From Paenibacillus montanisoli (GTDB taxonomy: Bacteria > Bacillota > Bacilli > Paenibacillales > Paenibacillaceae): 64,000 nucleotides of DNA. Location: positions 496,001-560,000 of the forward strand of contig NZ_QLUW01000001.1 in assembly GCF_003268025.1 (NCBI RefSeq). Direction: 5' to 3'. Of this stretch, positions 16,769-25,690 are shown one piece after another; the stretch's first letter is position 1, and the number at the start of each line of letters is the position of its first letter. A program made the position numbers and the translations under genes. The notes under the pieces were generated by a model, which was given only the letters and a program-made list of their open reading frames with translations, did not search any database and was not told the origin of the DNA.

Positions 16769-19135
16769 TTGGACAACAAAATTTTACACACACTGGATTA
16801 TGCCAAAATTATAGATAAATTAGGACAACATGCCTCCACCGCGCTCGGCAAAGCGGCTATCGTGGCGCTCCATCCGAATTCCGATTTGGAGGACGTCAAA
16901 TACGCCCTGCAGGTAACGGATGAGGCTTATAAAGCCGACCGGCTTAAAGGCAGCGCTCCTTTCGGCGGCATCGCCGATATTCGGGCGTCCTTGCTGCGAT
17001 CGCGGATTGGCGGCACATTGAATCCGGCCGAGCTGCTTGAAATCGCCGAAACGGTAAGAGGCTCGCGCAGGCTGAAGCGGCATGTGCTGCAGCTCCATGA
17101 CGAGCACTCTGTACCACTGCTTGCCGCGACGGCAGAGCAATTGACTGAGCATAAGGCGCTTGAAGACGCGATTCTGCTGTGCATCGACGACCAGGCGGAA
17201 GTGATGGACAGCGCAAGCCCTGAGCTTGCGAACATCCGCAGAGAGCTGCGAAGCGGCGAAGGGCGCGTGCGCGAGAAGCTTGAAAGCATGATCCGATCCT
17301 CCTCTATACAGAAGATGCTGCAGGAGGCGATCATCACGATTCGTAACGACCGATATGTCATTCCGGTCAAGCAAGAGTATAGAGGAAGCTTCGGCGGCAT
17401 CATCCATGACCAATCCGGCTCCGGAGCGACGCTGTTTATCGAACCGGAAGCGATCGTCGTGATGAACAACAAGCTGCGTGAACTGCGCCTTGCCGAAGAG
17501 CGTGAAATCGAGAAGATCTTGCAAAAGCTGACCGCGCTGACGGCTGAATACGCCGAAGATTTGCTGGTGGATCTGGATCTGCTGGGCCATCTGGATTTCG
17601 CATTTGCGAAAGCGCGTCTTGCGCACGTGATGGGAGCGACGCTGCCGCGGATGAACGACCGGGGTTACTTAAAGCTGCGCCGCGGCCGCCATCCGCTTAT
17701 CGATCGCGATAAAGTCGTACCGATCGACGTTGAGCTTGGCAACAACTACACGGCCATTATCGTAACAGGACCGAATACGGGCGGTAAAACGGTATCGCTC
17801 AAAACGATCGGCCTCCTTACTCTGATGGCTATGTCGGGGCTCTTCATTCCGGCGGAGGATGGCAGTCAAATGTGCGTCTTTGACGCGCTTTATGCCGATA
17901 TTGGAGACGAGCAGAGCATCGAGCAAAATCTCAGTACGTTCTCCAGCCATCTCACGAATATTATCCGCATTCTGAACAACATGACGCCGAAGAGCCTTGT
18001 CCTGCTCGATGAGCTGGGGGCGGGGACAGACCCTGCAGAAGGTTCCGCGCTTGCGATCGCCATCTTGGAGCATATCCATAAGCTTGGCTGCCGTATTGTA
18101 GCGACGACGCACTACAGCGAGCTGAAAGCTTATGCTTACAACCGCAAAGGCGTCATCAATGCAAGCATGGAATTCGATATCGCGACGCTCAGCCCGACCT
18201 ACCGTCTCTTAATCGGGGTTCCGGGACGAAGCAATGCGTTTGCGATCGCCGAAAGGCTAGGCTTGAAGCGGAGCATCATCGATCATGCCCGCGGCGAAGT
18301 CAGCGAAGAGGATGTCCGCGTTGAGACGATGATCGCTTCCTTGGAAGAGAATCGGATCGGGGCGGAAACGGAGCGGAATACGGCCGAAGCGCTGCGCAAG
18401 GAGCTTGAAGCCGAACGAGTTCGCCATGAAGCGGAGCGGAGAAAGTTCGAGGAGCAGCGCGAGAAGCTGCTTGCCAAGGCGCAGGACGACGCGCGCGATG
18501 TCATGCTGAAGGCGAAGCGGGAGGCTGATCAAATTATCGCCGATCTGCGGAAATTGGCGCAGGAGGAAGGGGCAGCAGTCAAGGATCATAAGCTGACGGA
18601 AGCGCGCCGCAGACTTGACGAAGCAACGCCGGAGCGAAGCAAGCCGTCGAAGGGCCAGCCGTCCAAAGCTCCCAAGCCGCAGCGCGTCGAAGCAGGCGAT
18701 GAAGTTATCGTTCACAGCCTTGGACAGCGCGGGCATGTCGTGGAGCTGAGCGGTAACGAAGCGGTCGTTCAGCTAGGCATTCTAAAGATGAAGGTATCGT
18801 TAAGCGACCTGGAGCTTGTGAAGCGCGCGGAAACCGGCAAGACGCAGCAGCCGAAGATCGCGGCAAGCTTGAAACGTACGCGCGACGAAAATGTTCGCTC
18901 CGAGCTTGACCTTCGCGGAGCCAATCTGGAGGAAGCGATGCTGGAGGTCGACCGGTTTTTGGATGAGTCGTTCCTCGCCGGGTTCGGTCAGGTTTACATC
19001 ATTCACGGTCACGGTACGGGCGTTCTGCGCTCGGGCATCAGCGATTTCCTGCGCAGACATAAACATGTGAAGAGCTTCCGTCTTGGCAGGTACGGTGAAG
19101 GCGGAGCAGGCGTAACGGTAGCGGAACTCAAGTAA
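16769..19135 (+). CDS. mutS2: Endonuclease MutS2
   Basis: This 788-residue MutS-like ATPase with nuclease tail is implicated in suppressing recombination and, in B. subtilis, in rescue of collided ribosomes. It has a MutS core and lever (about 1-310), Walker A TGPNTGGKT (about 333-341), Walker B LLDELGAGTDP (about 412-422), a long coiled segment (about 515-615), a KOW-like linker and a C-terminal Smr domain (about 705-788; SELDLRG, YIIHGHGTGVLR). The start is TTG 16769 with GAGAGGAG upstream. A TATAAT at 16738-16743 may be its -10. Confidence 0.95.
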   Translation: MDNKILHTLDYAKIIDKLGQHASTALGKAAIVALHPNSDLEDVKYALQVTDEAYKADRLKGSAPFGGIADIRASLLRSRIGGTLNPAELLEIAETVRGSRRLKRHVLQLHDEHSVPLLAATAEQLTEHKALEDAILLCIDDQAEVMDSASPELANIRRELRSGEGRVREKLESMIRSSSIQKMLQEAIITIRNDRYVIPVKQEYRGSFGGIIHDQSGSGATLFIEPEAIVVMNNKLRELRLAEEREIEKILQKLTALTAEYAEDLLVDLDLLGHLDFAFAKARLAHVMGATLPRMNDRGYLKLRRGRHPLIDRDKVVPIDVELGNNYTAIIVTGPNTGGKTVSLKTIGLLTLMAMSGLFIPAEDGSQMCVFDALYADIGDEQSIEQNLSTFSSHLTNIIRILNNMTPKSLVLLDELGAGTDPAEGSALAIAILEHIHKLGCRIVATTHYSELKAYAYNRKGVINASMEFDIATLSPTYRLLIGVPGRSNAFAIAERLGLKRSIIDHARGEVSEEDVRVETMIASLEENRIGAETERNTAEALRKELEAERVRHEAERRKFEEQREKLLAKAQDDARDVMLKAKREADQIIADLRKLAQEEGAAVKDHKLTEARRRLDEATPERSKPSKGQPSKAPKPQRVEAGDEVIVHSLGQRGHVVELSGNEAVVQLGILKMKVSLSDLELVKRAETGKTQQPKIAASLKRTRDENVRSELDLRGANLEEAMLEVDRFLDESFLAGFGQVYIIHGHGTGVLRSGISDFLRRHKHVKSFRLGRYGEGGAGVTVAELK

Positions 19136-19152
19136 GGCGGTGGAGCTTCGGG

Positions 19153-19572
19153 ATGGAACAAGAAATCGATCAATTGCTTAGCAACAACTATGCGGCTTCG
19201 CTAGCTTATGTATCGGTGACGGTGCTAGCCCTGGTTATATACTTGTACTTGTTTGAGTTTGTGACCCGCTACAAATGCTGGCAGGAAATCAAGCGGGGCA
19301 ATCTCGCTGTAGCAATGGCGACAGGCGGCAAAATTTTCGGCATTTGCAATCTGTTCCGTTTCTCGATTGAAGCGAACGAGAGCGTATACCAAAGCTTGGT
19401 ATGGGCCTCGTTCGGCTTTGCGCTGCTCATAGCGGCTTATCTGCTTTTTGAATTTTTGACGCCTGTTTTTCGAATCGATGAAGAAATAGAGAAGGATAAC
19501 CGTGCGGTCGGCTTTATTGCCATGATTATCTCGGTTTCGCTTTCTTATGTCATAGGCGCCACGGTTACTTAG
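19153..19572 (+). CDS. DUF350-family membrane protein
   Basis: The 139-residue protein has four predicted membrane helices (about 17-38, 50-68, 82-104, 118-138) and the family pattern with charged residues after helix 1 and a GGKIFGICNLF stretch in helix 2. Its function is unknown. It lies 17 bases after mutS2, with GGTGGAG before the ATG, so it is probably in the same operon. Confidence 0.8.
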   Translation: MEQEIDQLLSNNYAASLAYVSVTVLALVIYLYLFEFVTRYKCWQEIKRGNLAVAMATGGKIFGICNLFRFSIEANESVYQSLVWASFGFALLIAAYLLFEFLTPVFRIDEEIEKDNRAVGFIAMIISVSLSYVIGATVT

Positions 19573-19605
19573 CTATAACAAATGCTCGGAGGCTGTTTTG
19601 TACCA

Positions 19606-19683
19606 ATGAAATATTTATGGGGAACTTTATTCGCGTTAGCGGCACTGTTTGTTATTCTTGGAGTCATTTATTTATTGCAGTAA
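19606..19683 (+). CDS. Small single-helix membrane peptide, 25 residues
   Basis: The start ATG 19606 has GGAGG 11 bases upstream. The peptide begins MKYLWGTLF and is one hydrophobic helix ending YLLQ-stop. It fits between DUF350 and the zinc-ribbon gene without overlap, in an operon-like spacing. It could be a membrane micropeptide; no family recognised. Confidence 0.55.
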   Translation: MKYLWGTLFALAALFVILGVIYLLQ

Positions 19684-19712
19684 TTACTGTTCGATAGAAG
19701 GAAGGGATCGGC

Positions 19713-20246
19713 ATGAGCGAGAAGCACGATGAGCCTACGATTTGTCCGTGGTGTCAAACCGAAATCGTATGGGATGAAGAAATCGGACCGGAGAGTCATT
19801 GTCCGCATTGCGAAAATGAATTATCGAATTACCGGACGGTACAGTTCGGCTCAGAGCTGGATGATGAAGAGATGGACGAAGAGGAAGAGCTGGAGGACGT
19901 GGATAGCTGGACGGATACCGGACGGGATCTGTCCGACTTAAGACCGTATAACCGCGACCAGCTGGCGCTGGAGGAAACGATGGCCCGCATTCTGGATGAG
20001 CAGCTCGAAGCGCCGGAATGTCCGACCTGCCGCGAGTTTATGATGGAAGCGGGCACGCAGATCGTAACGCAGGAGCAGTTCCAGCCAAGGACGCCGGAAG
20101 CGCTTGGCGAGCCGGTCGTATCGGCGCCGTTCCAGCTGCAGCTGTACGTGTGCCCGTCCTGCTTCCACGCGCAAAACCGGCTTTCGGTCAAGGATCAGGA
20201 GCGCTTAGTGCGGCTGCTGACGAAAGCGGCGGATTTGGAGGATTAG
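19713..20246 (+). CDS. Double zinc-ribbon protein of unknown function
   Basis: The 177-residue cytosolic protein has four Cys pairs: CPWC and CPHC near the N-terminus (about 11-35), and CPTC and CPSC in the C-terminal half (about 104 and 147). This suggests two zinc ribbons. Between them lies a very acidic stretch (DDEEMDEEEELEDVD, about 50-65). GGAAGGGAT precedes the ATG. Its place after mutS2-DUF350 suggests an operon. I do not recognise a named family. Confidence 0.75.
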   Translation: MSEKHDEPTICPWCQTEIVWDEEIGPESHCPHCENELSNYRTVQFGSELDDEEMDEEEELEDVDSWTDTGRDLSDLRPYNRDQLALEETMARILDEQLEAPECPTCREFMMEAGTQIVTQEQFQPRTPEALGEPVVSAPFQLQLYVCPSCFHAQNRLSVKDQERLVRLLTKAADLED

Positions 20247-20361
20247 CCATCTGGATTGGAAACTTTCGGGATAATAGGATTTTCCAGCATGGCAGCTATC
20301 CAAAGGGGGTACCTTACGCCTAGAACGCCGTTTCATAGCGGCAGGCGGGAGGGATCAGGTT

Positions 20362-21675
20362 TTGGAGCAAGGCAAGCATGCCGTGCAGTCACGATGGTTC
20401 GCGGGGAAGTCGCAAAGCAAGCTGCGCACCGTGACGAACGGCAAACACGATTACGATAGCCGGGCCTTAGACAGCCAGGCGATTTTGCTGCTTGCCGTAC
20501 AAGCGCTGCTTGGCACGGCGAATGCGCTTTCGGGTACGTTCTTACCGGTTTACTTATGGAAAGCAAGTCAGTCTTTCTCATTGATCGGCTGGTTCAACTT
20601 CACCCAGTTTCTTGTCAGCGGGCTTACGTTCTGGCTTGCCGGCAAATGGGTGAAGGAGCATAACAAAATGAATAGTCTCCGGCTCGGCGTCGCGCTGTCC
20701 GGAGTTTTCTATTTTGTCGTTTTGATGCTGGGGAAGTCTGCCATCACGTATGTCGTGCCTTTGGGCATGCTCCTTGGCATCGGCAATGGCTGCTTCTGGC
20801 TCGCTTTTAACGTCGTTTATTTCGAAATCACGGAGCCAGGCAATCGGGACCGGTTTAACGGCTGGGCTGGATTGCTTGGTTCCGGCGCGGGCATTATCGC
20901 GCCTTGGATATCCGGCTGGCTCATTACGTCAAATAAAGGTGAACGCGGCTATTCCATTATTTTTACGATATCTTCGGTGATTTTCGCCGTCGCAGTGGTG
21001 CTTAGCTTCTGGCTGAAGAAACGCGAAACGAGCGGAACTTATGAATGGTTTCAAGGCTTTCGGGTGCTGCGGGAGCGCGGCAACCCTTGGCGGCATGCCG
21101 TTCCTGCCATTATCTCCCAAGGGATTCGCGAAGGCGTGTTCATGTTTCTGATCGGGCTGCTTGTCTATATTGCGACGAAAAACGAAGGCAAGCTCGGCAA
21201 TTTCTCGCTTGTTACCTCGCTCGTTGCTCTTGGAAGCTTCTGGCTGGTCGGGCGCATCCTGAAGCCGAAACGCAGACGCGCGGCAATGCTGATCGGCGCC
21301 GCCGCGATTACGGCGATCATCGCTGTGCTGTTCATGCCGCTCAGCTACAAGACGCTGCTAATCTTCGGACTTGGCACCGCCCTGTTCATGCCGCTCTATA
21401 TTATTCCGATGACGTCAACCGTCTTTGACTTAATCGGCGCGGACGAGAATAGCGCGCGGCAGCGGGAGGAGTATGTCATTCTCCGCGAAGCCGGCTTGAC
21501 CGTCGGCCGGGTCATCGGCGTGACCTCGTATTTATTGATTTTGCCTTATATCGATCGTTCTCCTTACATCGTGCCTTCGCTTATGCTATTGGTCGGCGCT
21601 TTCCCGCTTGTCAGCTGGTGGCTTATGCGCGGCTTGTTGGGAAGGGGGAGCGGCGTACAAGAACGTGCCTCCTAA
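20362..21675 (+). CDS. MFS transporter
   Basis: The 437-residue permease has about 12 helices and an extended basic N-terminus (about 45 residues) before the first helix. A central cytoplasmic loop follows helix 6 (KKRETSGTYEWFQGFRVLRERGN). The substrate is unknown. The chosen start is TTG 20362 with GGGAGGG nine bases upstream; a GTG at about 20430 would shorten the unusual N-terminus. The cysteine synthase gene follows 33 bases later. Confidence 0.8.
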   Translation: MEQGKHAVQSRWFAGKSQSKLRTVTNGKHDYDSRALDSQAILLLAVQALLGTANALSGTFLPVYLWKASQSFSLIGWFNFTQFLVSGLTFWLAGKWVKEHNKMNSLRLGVALSGVFYFVVLMLGKSAITYVVPLGMLLGIGNGCFWLAFNVVYFEITEPGNRDRFNGWAGLLGSGAGIIAPWISGWLITSNKGERGYSIIFTISSVIFAVAVVLSFWLKKRETSGTYEWFQGFRVLRERGNPWRHAVPAIISQGIREGVFMFLIGLLVYIATKNEGKLGNFSLVTSLVALGSFWLVGRILKPKRRRAAMLIGAAAITAIIAVLFMPLSYKTLLIFGLGTALFMPLYIIPMTSTVFDLIGADENSARQREEYVILREAGLTVGRVIGVTSYLLILPYIDRSPYIVPSLMLLVGAFPLVSWWLMRGLLGRGSGVQERAS

Positions 21676-21708
21676 CAAGGAGGATGATAACGGAAGGTTG
21701 GCGAGCAT

Positions 21709-22626
21709 ATGCCTCGTATTGTGAACAATATCACCGAGCTGATCGGCGAAACGCCCGTCGTTGCGCTTAGGCGGCTGAAGCAGCAGGGAATGGCAGAGGT
21801 ACTGGTGAAGCTGGAGCGCTTCAATCCGAGCGGCAGCGTGAAGGACCGGGCGGCCTTTGCGCTGATCGAGGCTGCCGAAGCGTCGGGGCTGCTTGCCCCG
21901 GGCGCAACGATAATCGAGCCGACCAGCGGAAATACCGGCATCGGTCTTGCCATGAACGCAGCGGCAAGAGGTTATAAATTGATCCTCGTCATGCCGGATA
22001 ACATGACGAAGGAGCGGATCGGGCTTCTCCGTGCATACGGTGCAGAGGTTGTCCTTACGCCGGCCGCCGAAAGGATGCCCGGTGCGATCAAGCGCGCGCT
22101 CGAGCTGCAGGCGGAGCGTCCCGGCAGCTATATTCCGAACCAATTCGAGAACAAAGCAAACCCGGCGATTCACCGGGTGACGACCGCGCCGGAGATTATC
22201 CGCCAAACCGGGGGAAGGTTGGACGTCTTCGTAGCAACGGCGGGAACCGGCGGCACCATTACAGGGACCGGCGAGGCGCTGAAAGCGGCTCTACCGGGGC
22301 TGTACGTAGCGGTTGTCGAGCCGAAAGGATCGCCTGTCCTGTCCGGCGGTAAGCCCGGCCCGCATAAGCTCGTCGGCACTAGTCCAGGGTTCGTGCCGGC
22401 CATTCTGAACACGTCGATCTACGATGAAATCGTGCAGGTGTCCGATGAGGACGCGATCGACACGATGCGGGCGCTTGCCCGTAAGGAAGGACTGCTTCTC
22501 GGACCGTCCTCAGGCGCAGCCGTTTGGGCCGCCATGCAGCAAGCCCGCCGAATCGGAGAGGGCGGGCGCGTCTTATGCATTGCCCCGGACAGCGGCGAGC
22601 GGTATTTAAGTATGGGATTGTTTTAA
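21709..22626 (+). CDS. cysK: Cysteine synthase (O-acetylserine sulfhydrylase)
   Basis: This 305-residue PLP enzyme makes cysteine from O-acetylserine and sulfide. The PLP lysine is in NPSGSVKDR (about residue 45), the substrate loop is PTSGNTG, the phosphate-binding loop is GTGGTITG, and the family signature GPSSGAA is near the C-terminus. AAGGAGG lies well upstream, and GGTTGGCGAGCAT directly precedes the ATG. Its stop overlaps that of the convergent cotH by a few bases, with no terminator between. It may be CysK or a paralogue such as YtkP/CysM type. Confidence 0.92.
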   Translation: MPRIVNNITELIGETPVVALRRLKQQGMAEVLVKLERFNPSGSVKDRAAFALIEAAEASGLLAPGATIIEPTSGNTGIGLAMNAAARGYKLILVMPDNMTKERIGLLRAYGAEVVLTPAAERMPGAIKRALELQAERPGSYIPNQFENKANPAIHRVTTAPEIIRQTGGRLDVFVATAGTGGTITGTGEALKAALPGLYVAVVEPKGSPVLSGGKPGPHKLVGTSPGFVPAILNTSIYDEIVQVSDEDAIDTMRALARKEGLLLGPSSGAAVWAAMQQARRIGEGGRVLCIAPDSGERYLSMGLF

Positions 22627-23702
22627 TTATTCCAGTTTTTAAGCTCATCTTGAACAATGGCCCTGCGCTCTTGGATGTAGTCGGTGAACACCTGCGGCTC
22701 GTCTTGAAAAGAGCTGAAGGGCCATTTTCGCGTAAAATCGTCCCGAATGGCGGGCGTCAGCTTTTCGTACATATCCGCAATAATCGGCTCGAGCGTCTTG
22801 ACAGTAAACTTGCTTTCCAGCAGATTCGAAAGAATTTTGCGGTACGTTTGTCTGTACGACTTATAGGACAATACCTTCTTGGTCAGCATGTTGTAGCCCC
22901 GCACATCCACCAAATCGCTGCCGCACAGTCTCCCATAGCAGTTGCGGCCCCAAGTCCCCTCGTAATCCCACGGTATAATCCGGTATTTCCCGCTGTTTGT
23001 ATGCTCATAAAGAGCATAGTTCTGTTCAAATCCATCATAATTGCCTGTCAGTACGGCGCCTGCGAGCCATTTTAAATATAAATATACATCGAGACGGTTA
23101 GACAGGAAGCTTTTCAAGTTTTGGGTGGCTGGCTGGTTGACTCGTTTTACGAAGCGAATGAGCTTGGTTTTGGTTTCATCGCTGCCTTTCATGACGCGGT
23201 ATCCTTCGAAGAGCGATTCCTTCAATTGATCGGTTTCCGGGTCGTAAAGGCCAAAGTTGGCTTTGTCGTTGACGGCGTAGATGAGCGCTTGCGAACCTAT
23301 GCTTCTTCTTTTGAAGAACGCATCGTCAACCGACTCGATTTCCAAATAAACGCCGTGCGGATAGCCGTTGAGCTCAAGCGACATATGCCGGGTCCTTGGC
23401 GATGGAACGTTAATCATATTGAAAAATTTGAACGAGAGCGCATTTCGGATCATGGAAGGATCGTCGAACTCGGCGTTCCAATGAAGGATTTGACTGTGAT
23501 TGCTGCCGTAACGGATTTCGTATGATTTCTTCGGATAGGTACGCGTATGGCCGCCGCGGAATCGGAGCAGCGCATCCATCTGTTGTCCATTGATCTCCAG
23601 TTTTACGGATGCAAACTCATTGCTCCACACATCGGACTCCAGCCTATATAAATCCTCTCTGCTAATCGTAATTTTGCGAATAGGCAGTCCTTCCCCGGAC
23701 AT
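22623..23702 (-). CDS. cotH: CotH-family spore coat protein kinase
   Basis: The 359-residue atypical kinase phosphorylates serines of coat proteins CotB and CotG in B. subtilis and controls outer coat assembly. CotH-fold features are an early RFRGGHTRTYPKKSYEI segment, the ATP-site region GVYLEIESVDDAFFKRR, the catalytic stretch GNYDGFEQNYALYEH and the metal motif IPWDYEGTWG. AAGGAG precedes ATG 23702. Upstream on the same strand is a Gly-Ser-Arg-rich protein, and a CotB-like gene diverges beyond it, so the likely substrates are next door. Expression is presumably late in the mother cell; I could not define the promoter. Confidence 0.9.
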   Translation of the reverse strand: MSGEGLPIRKITISREDLYRLESDVWSNEFASVKLEINGQQMDALLRFRGGHTRTYPKKSYEIRYGSNHSQILHWNAEFDDPSMIRNALSFKFFNMINVPSPRTRHMSLELNGYPHGVYLEIESVDDAFFKRRSIGSQALIYAVNDKANFGLYDPETDQLKESLFEGYRVMKGSDETKTKLIRFVKRVNQPATQNLKSFLSNRLDVYLYLKWLAGAVLTGNYDGFEQNYALYEHTNSGKYRIIPWDYEGTWGRNCYGRLCGSDLVDVRGYNMLTKKVLSYKSYRQTYRKILSNLLESKFTVKTLEPIIADMYEKLTPAIRDDFTRKWPFSSFQDEPQVFTDYIQERRAIVQDELKNWNN

Positions 23703-23726
23703 TAGACCAACTCCTTAGGCAAAAGA

Positions 23727-23756
23727 TAAAGCCTATCGCATTCGATAGGCTTCAGC
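23727..23756 (-). terminator. Partial terminator between the collagen-like gene and cotH
   Basis: AAGCCTATCG pairs with CGATAGGCTT (arms 23729-23738 and 23743-23752) around a 4-nt loop. On the minus strand it is followed by TATCTTTT. It may end the collagen-like transcript or only reduce read-through into cotH. Confidence 0.75.
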
Positions 23757-23799
23757 TTATTTACACTATGCAGGTAGCTGTCTATTGGTCACACCTTAC

Positions 23800-24552
23800 T
23801 TACCGGCCGCGGGAACCGTTGGAGCCGCGCGATCCGTTAGAGCCGCGGGAGCCGCGGGAGCCGTCGGAGCCTTTAGAGCCGTGGGAGCCGCGGGAACCGT
23901 CGGAACCGCGGGAGCCGCGGGAACCATGAGAGCCGCGGGAGCCGTCGGAACCGCGGGAACCGCGAGAACCGTCGGAACCACGGGAACCGCGGGAGCCGTC
24001 GGAACCACGGGAACCGCGGGAGCCGTCGGAACCACGGGAACCGCGGGAGCCGTCGGAACCACGGGAACCGCGGGAGCCGTCGGAGCCTTTAGAGCCTTTA
24101 GAACCGTTGGAGCCACGAGAACCGTTAGAACCGCGAGATCCATTGGAGCCGCGGGAGCCGTCGGAATCGTTCTTTTTACTAATAGAGACCGGTCCTAGAA
24201 GCAAAGCGCAAGAGAAACCCATAGAGTCTTCTTGGTCAGGTTCTAGGCCTGGCCAACCGTTGGAGCCATTGGAGCCACGAGTACCTTGAGAACCCCGGGT
24301 TCCTTGAGTGCCATTGGAGCCGCGAGTACCGTTGGAACCCCGAGTACCTTGAGTGCCATTGGAGCCGCGAGTACCGTTGGAGCCCCGAGTTCCTTGAGTG
24401 CCATTGGAGCCACGAGTACCTTGAGAACCGCGAGTGCCTTGAGTGCCGTTGGAGCCCCGAGTACCTTGAGAACCGCGAGTGCCTTTAGTGCCGTTGGAGC
24501 CGCGGGAACCTTGAGTGCCGCCTGTGCCTCTTGTCGAATGATTTTCAGACAT
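23800..24552 (-). CDS. Proline-poor collagen-like Gly-Ser/Thr-X protein, putative coat protein
   Basis: The 250-residue low-complexity protein is built almost wholly of G-X-Y triplets. Residues 7-99 are 31 triplets of the type SRG, TRG, SNG, TQG. Residues 100-129 are a non-repeat interruption (WPGLEPDQED...SISKKND). Residues 130-249 are 40 triplets (SRG, SDG, SNG, SKG, SHG). X is always Ser or Thr, Y is Arg, Asn, Asp, Lys, Gln or His, and no proline occurs in the repeats. AAAGGAGG lies 12 bases before the ATG. It lies upstream of cotH on the same strand. The serines beside Arg/Lys are the sort of sites CotH modifies in CotB/CotG, so this is probably a CotH substrate and an outer coat or crust protein; that is inference. 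There is no secretion signal, as usual for coat proteins. Confidence 0.8.
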   Translation of the reverse strand: MSENHSTRGTGGTQGSRGSNGTKGTRGSQGTRGSNGTQGTRGSQGTRGSNGTQGTRGSNGTRGSNGTQGTRGSNGTRGSNGTQGTRGSQGTRGSNGSNGWPGLEPDQEDSMGFSCALLLGPVSISKKNDSDGSRGSNGSRGSNGSRGSNGSKGSKGSDGSRGSRGSDGSRGSRGSDGSRGSRGSDGSRGSRGSDGSRGSRGSDGSRGSHGSRGSRGSDGSRGSHGSKGSDGSRGSRGSNGSRGSNGSRGR

Positions 24553-24856
24553 TATGTTGAATTTCCTCCTTTTAATAGTTTCTATACAAGCTATGTTGCG
24601 AATCTATCAATCGCACTGGGTCAGTGCGCAATCTTCTAGAAAATAGATATCAATCTAGTACCGCTTATATATGGGATACATATAAATACAGTATAAATTG
24701 TCTCCCATGATAGATTTCACCGAGGCAAGTAATGGAGGGATGAATGCCGAAGCGAGATGGATGAACCGGTATTTTGGTAGTCGTGATCGTATCGTATTTG
24801 CACCGGTGGTCGTCGTGGTCAAAGTCAAAATCTATTAATTACGGAGGGATTTTGGT
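24553..24856. promoter_or_regulatory. Divergent control region of the coat genes
   Basis: This 304-bp AT-rich region lies between the collagen-like and CotB-like genes. It holds an inverted repeat, CGCACTG-ggt-CAGTGCG (24612-24628). A CATATAAATA stretch (about 24679) resembles a sigma-K -10, but I see no firm -35. I could not define the promoters with confidence. Confidence 0.45.
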
Positions 24857-25678
24857 ATGGAAGTAAGAAGCAACGCTATCAGGTTTAACAACTGCTGTGA
24901 CAACAACAGAAGCCACAGAAGCAACAGAAGTCATCAAACGAGGGGGCAAAACTTCATGGACGCCAAACCAGGAATGATGGTTAGAATCAACCGTGGCGGC
25001 CCAGAGTCGATGGAAGGACGTTTGCTCGCGGTTCGACCAGGTTTCATTGTTCTGAAAACCACGGAAGGCGTAGTTTTTGTCAGCAACACTCACGTTAAAA
25101 GCGTAACGGAGCTTCCTGGCCGGTCGACAGGATTATCTCATCAGGACTTCGTTGATGCCGACAGCTTTGTAGGCGTTCTCCGAAACATGACTAGAAAATT
25201 CGTGCGGCTGAACTGGGGCGGGCCTGAAAGAATCGAAGGCTTCGTCGCTGGCGTAGGCAACAATGCACTCTTGCTCGTAGTTGGTCCTGAACTGGTTCAA
25301 ATCCCGCTTTACCATATCAGAACCGTGAAAACGGCAGGTCAGTATGCAAGCGGCGGAAGCAAAGGCAGCAAAGGCAGCGGCGGCAGCAGCGGCGACAAGA
25401 GCAGTGGCGGAAGCGACGGAAGCAAAGGCAGTGACGGTAGCAAGGGCAGTGACGGCAGCAAAGGCAGCGGCGGCAGCGGCGGCAGCAGAGGCAGTGGCGG
25501 AAGCGGCGGAAGCAGAGGCAGCGGCGGAAGCAAAGGCAGCGGCGGAAGCAGAGGCAGCGGCGGCACCAAAGGCAGCGGCGGAAGCAGAGGCAGCGGCGGT
25601 AACCGTTCCGGACGCAACAACGCAAAGAAAAACACGAGAAAAGCATCCAAAAAATCCGGCTACTATGGTGGTAAGTAA
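24857..25678 (+). CDS. CotB-like spore coat protein with Gly-Ser-Lys/Arg tail
   Basis: The 273-residue protein has two CotB-type beta repeats: VRINRGGPESMEGRLLAV (about 42-95) and VRLNWGGPERIEGFVAGV (about 112-160). Both carry the RGGPES-type motif of B. subtilis CotB and end with HVKSV/HIRTV. The tail (about 165-250) is made of GSK, GSG, GSR and GSD triplets, followed by a basic end (RSGRNNAKKNTRKASKK). B. subtilis CotB also has a Ser/Lys/Arg-rich tail that CotH phosphorylates. The N-terminus is His/Asn/Ser/Arg-rich and may not be fully translated: ATG 24857 has GGAGG, but a second Met (FMDAKPGMM) starts the domain. It is divergent from the collagen-like gene. Confidence 0.82.
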   Translation: MEVRSNAIRFNNCCDNNRSHRSNRSHQTRGQNFMDAKPGMMVRINRGGPESMEGRLLAVRPGFIVLKTTEGVVFVSNTHVKSVTELPGRSTGLSHQDFVDADSFVGVLRNMTRKFVRLNWGGPERIEGFVAGVGNNALLLVVGPELVQIPLYHIRTVKTAGQYASGGSKGSKGSGGSSGDKSSGGSDGSKGSDGSKGSDGSKGSGGSGGSRGSGGSGGSRGSGGSKGSGGSRGSGGTKGSGGSRGSGGNRSGRNNAKKNTRKASKKSGYYGGK

Positions 25679-25690
25679 GGCTGACCTCAA

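Noticed and set aside
24553-24856. Firm sigma-K promoters for the coat genes
   Set aside because: Only -10-like strings are visible; I could not pair them with a -35 at a proper distance.
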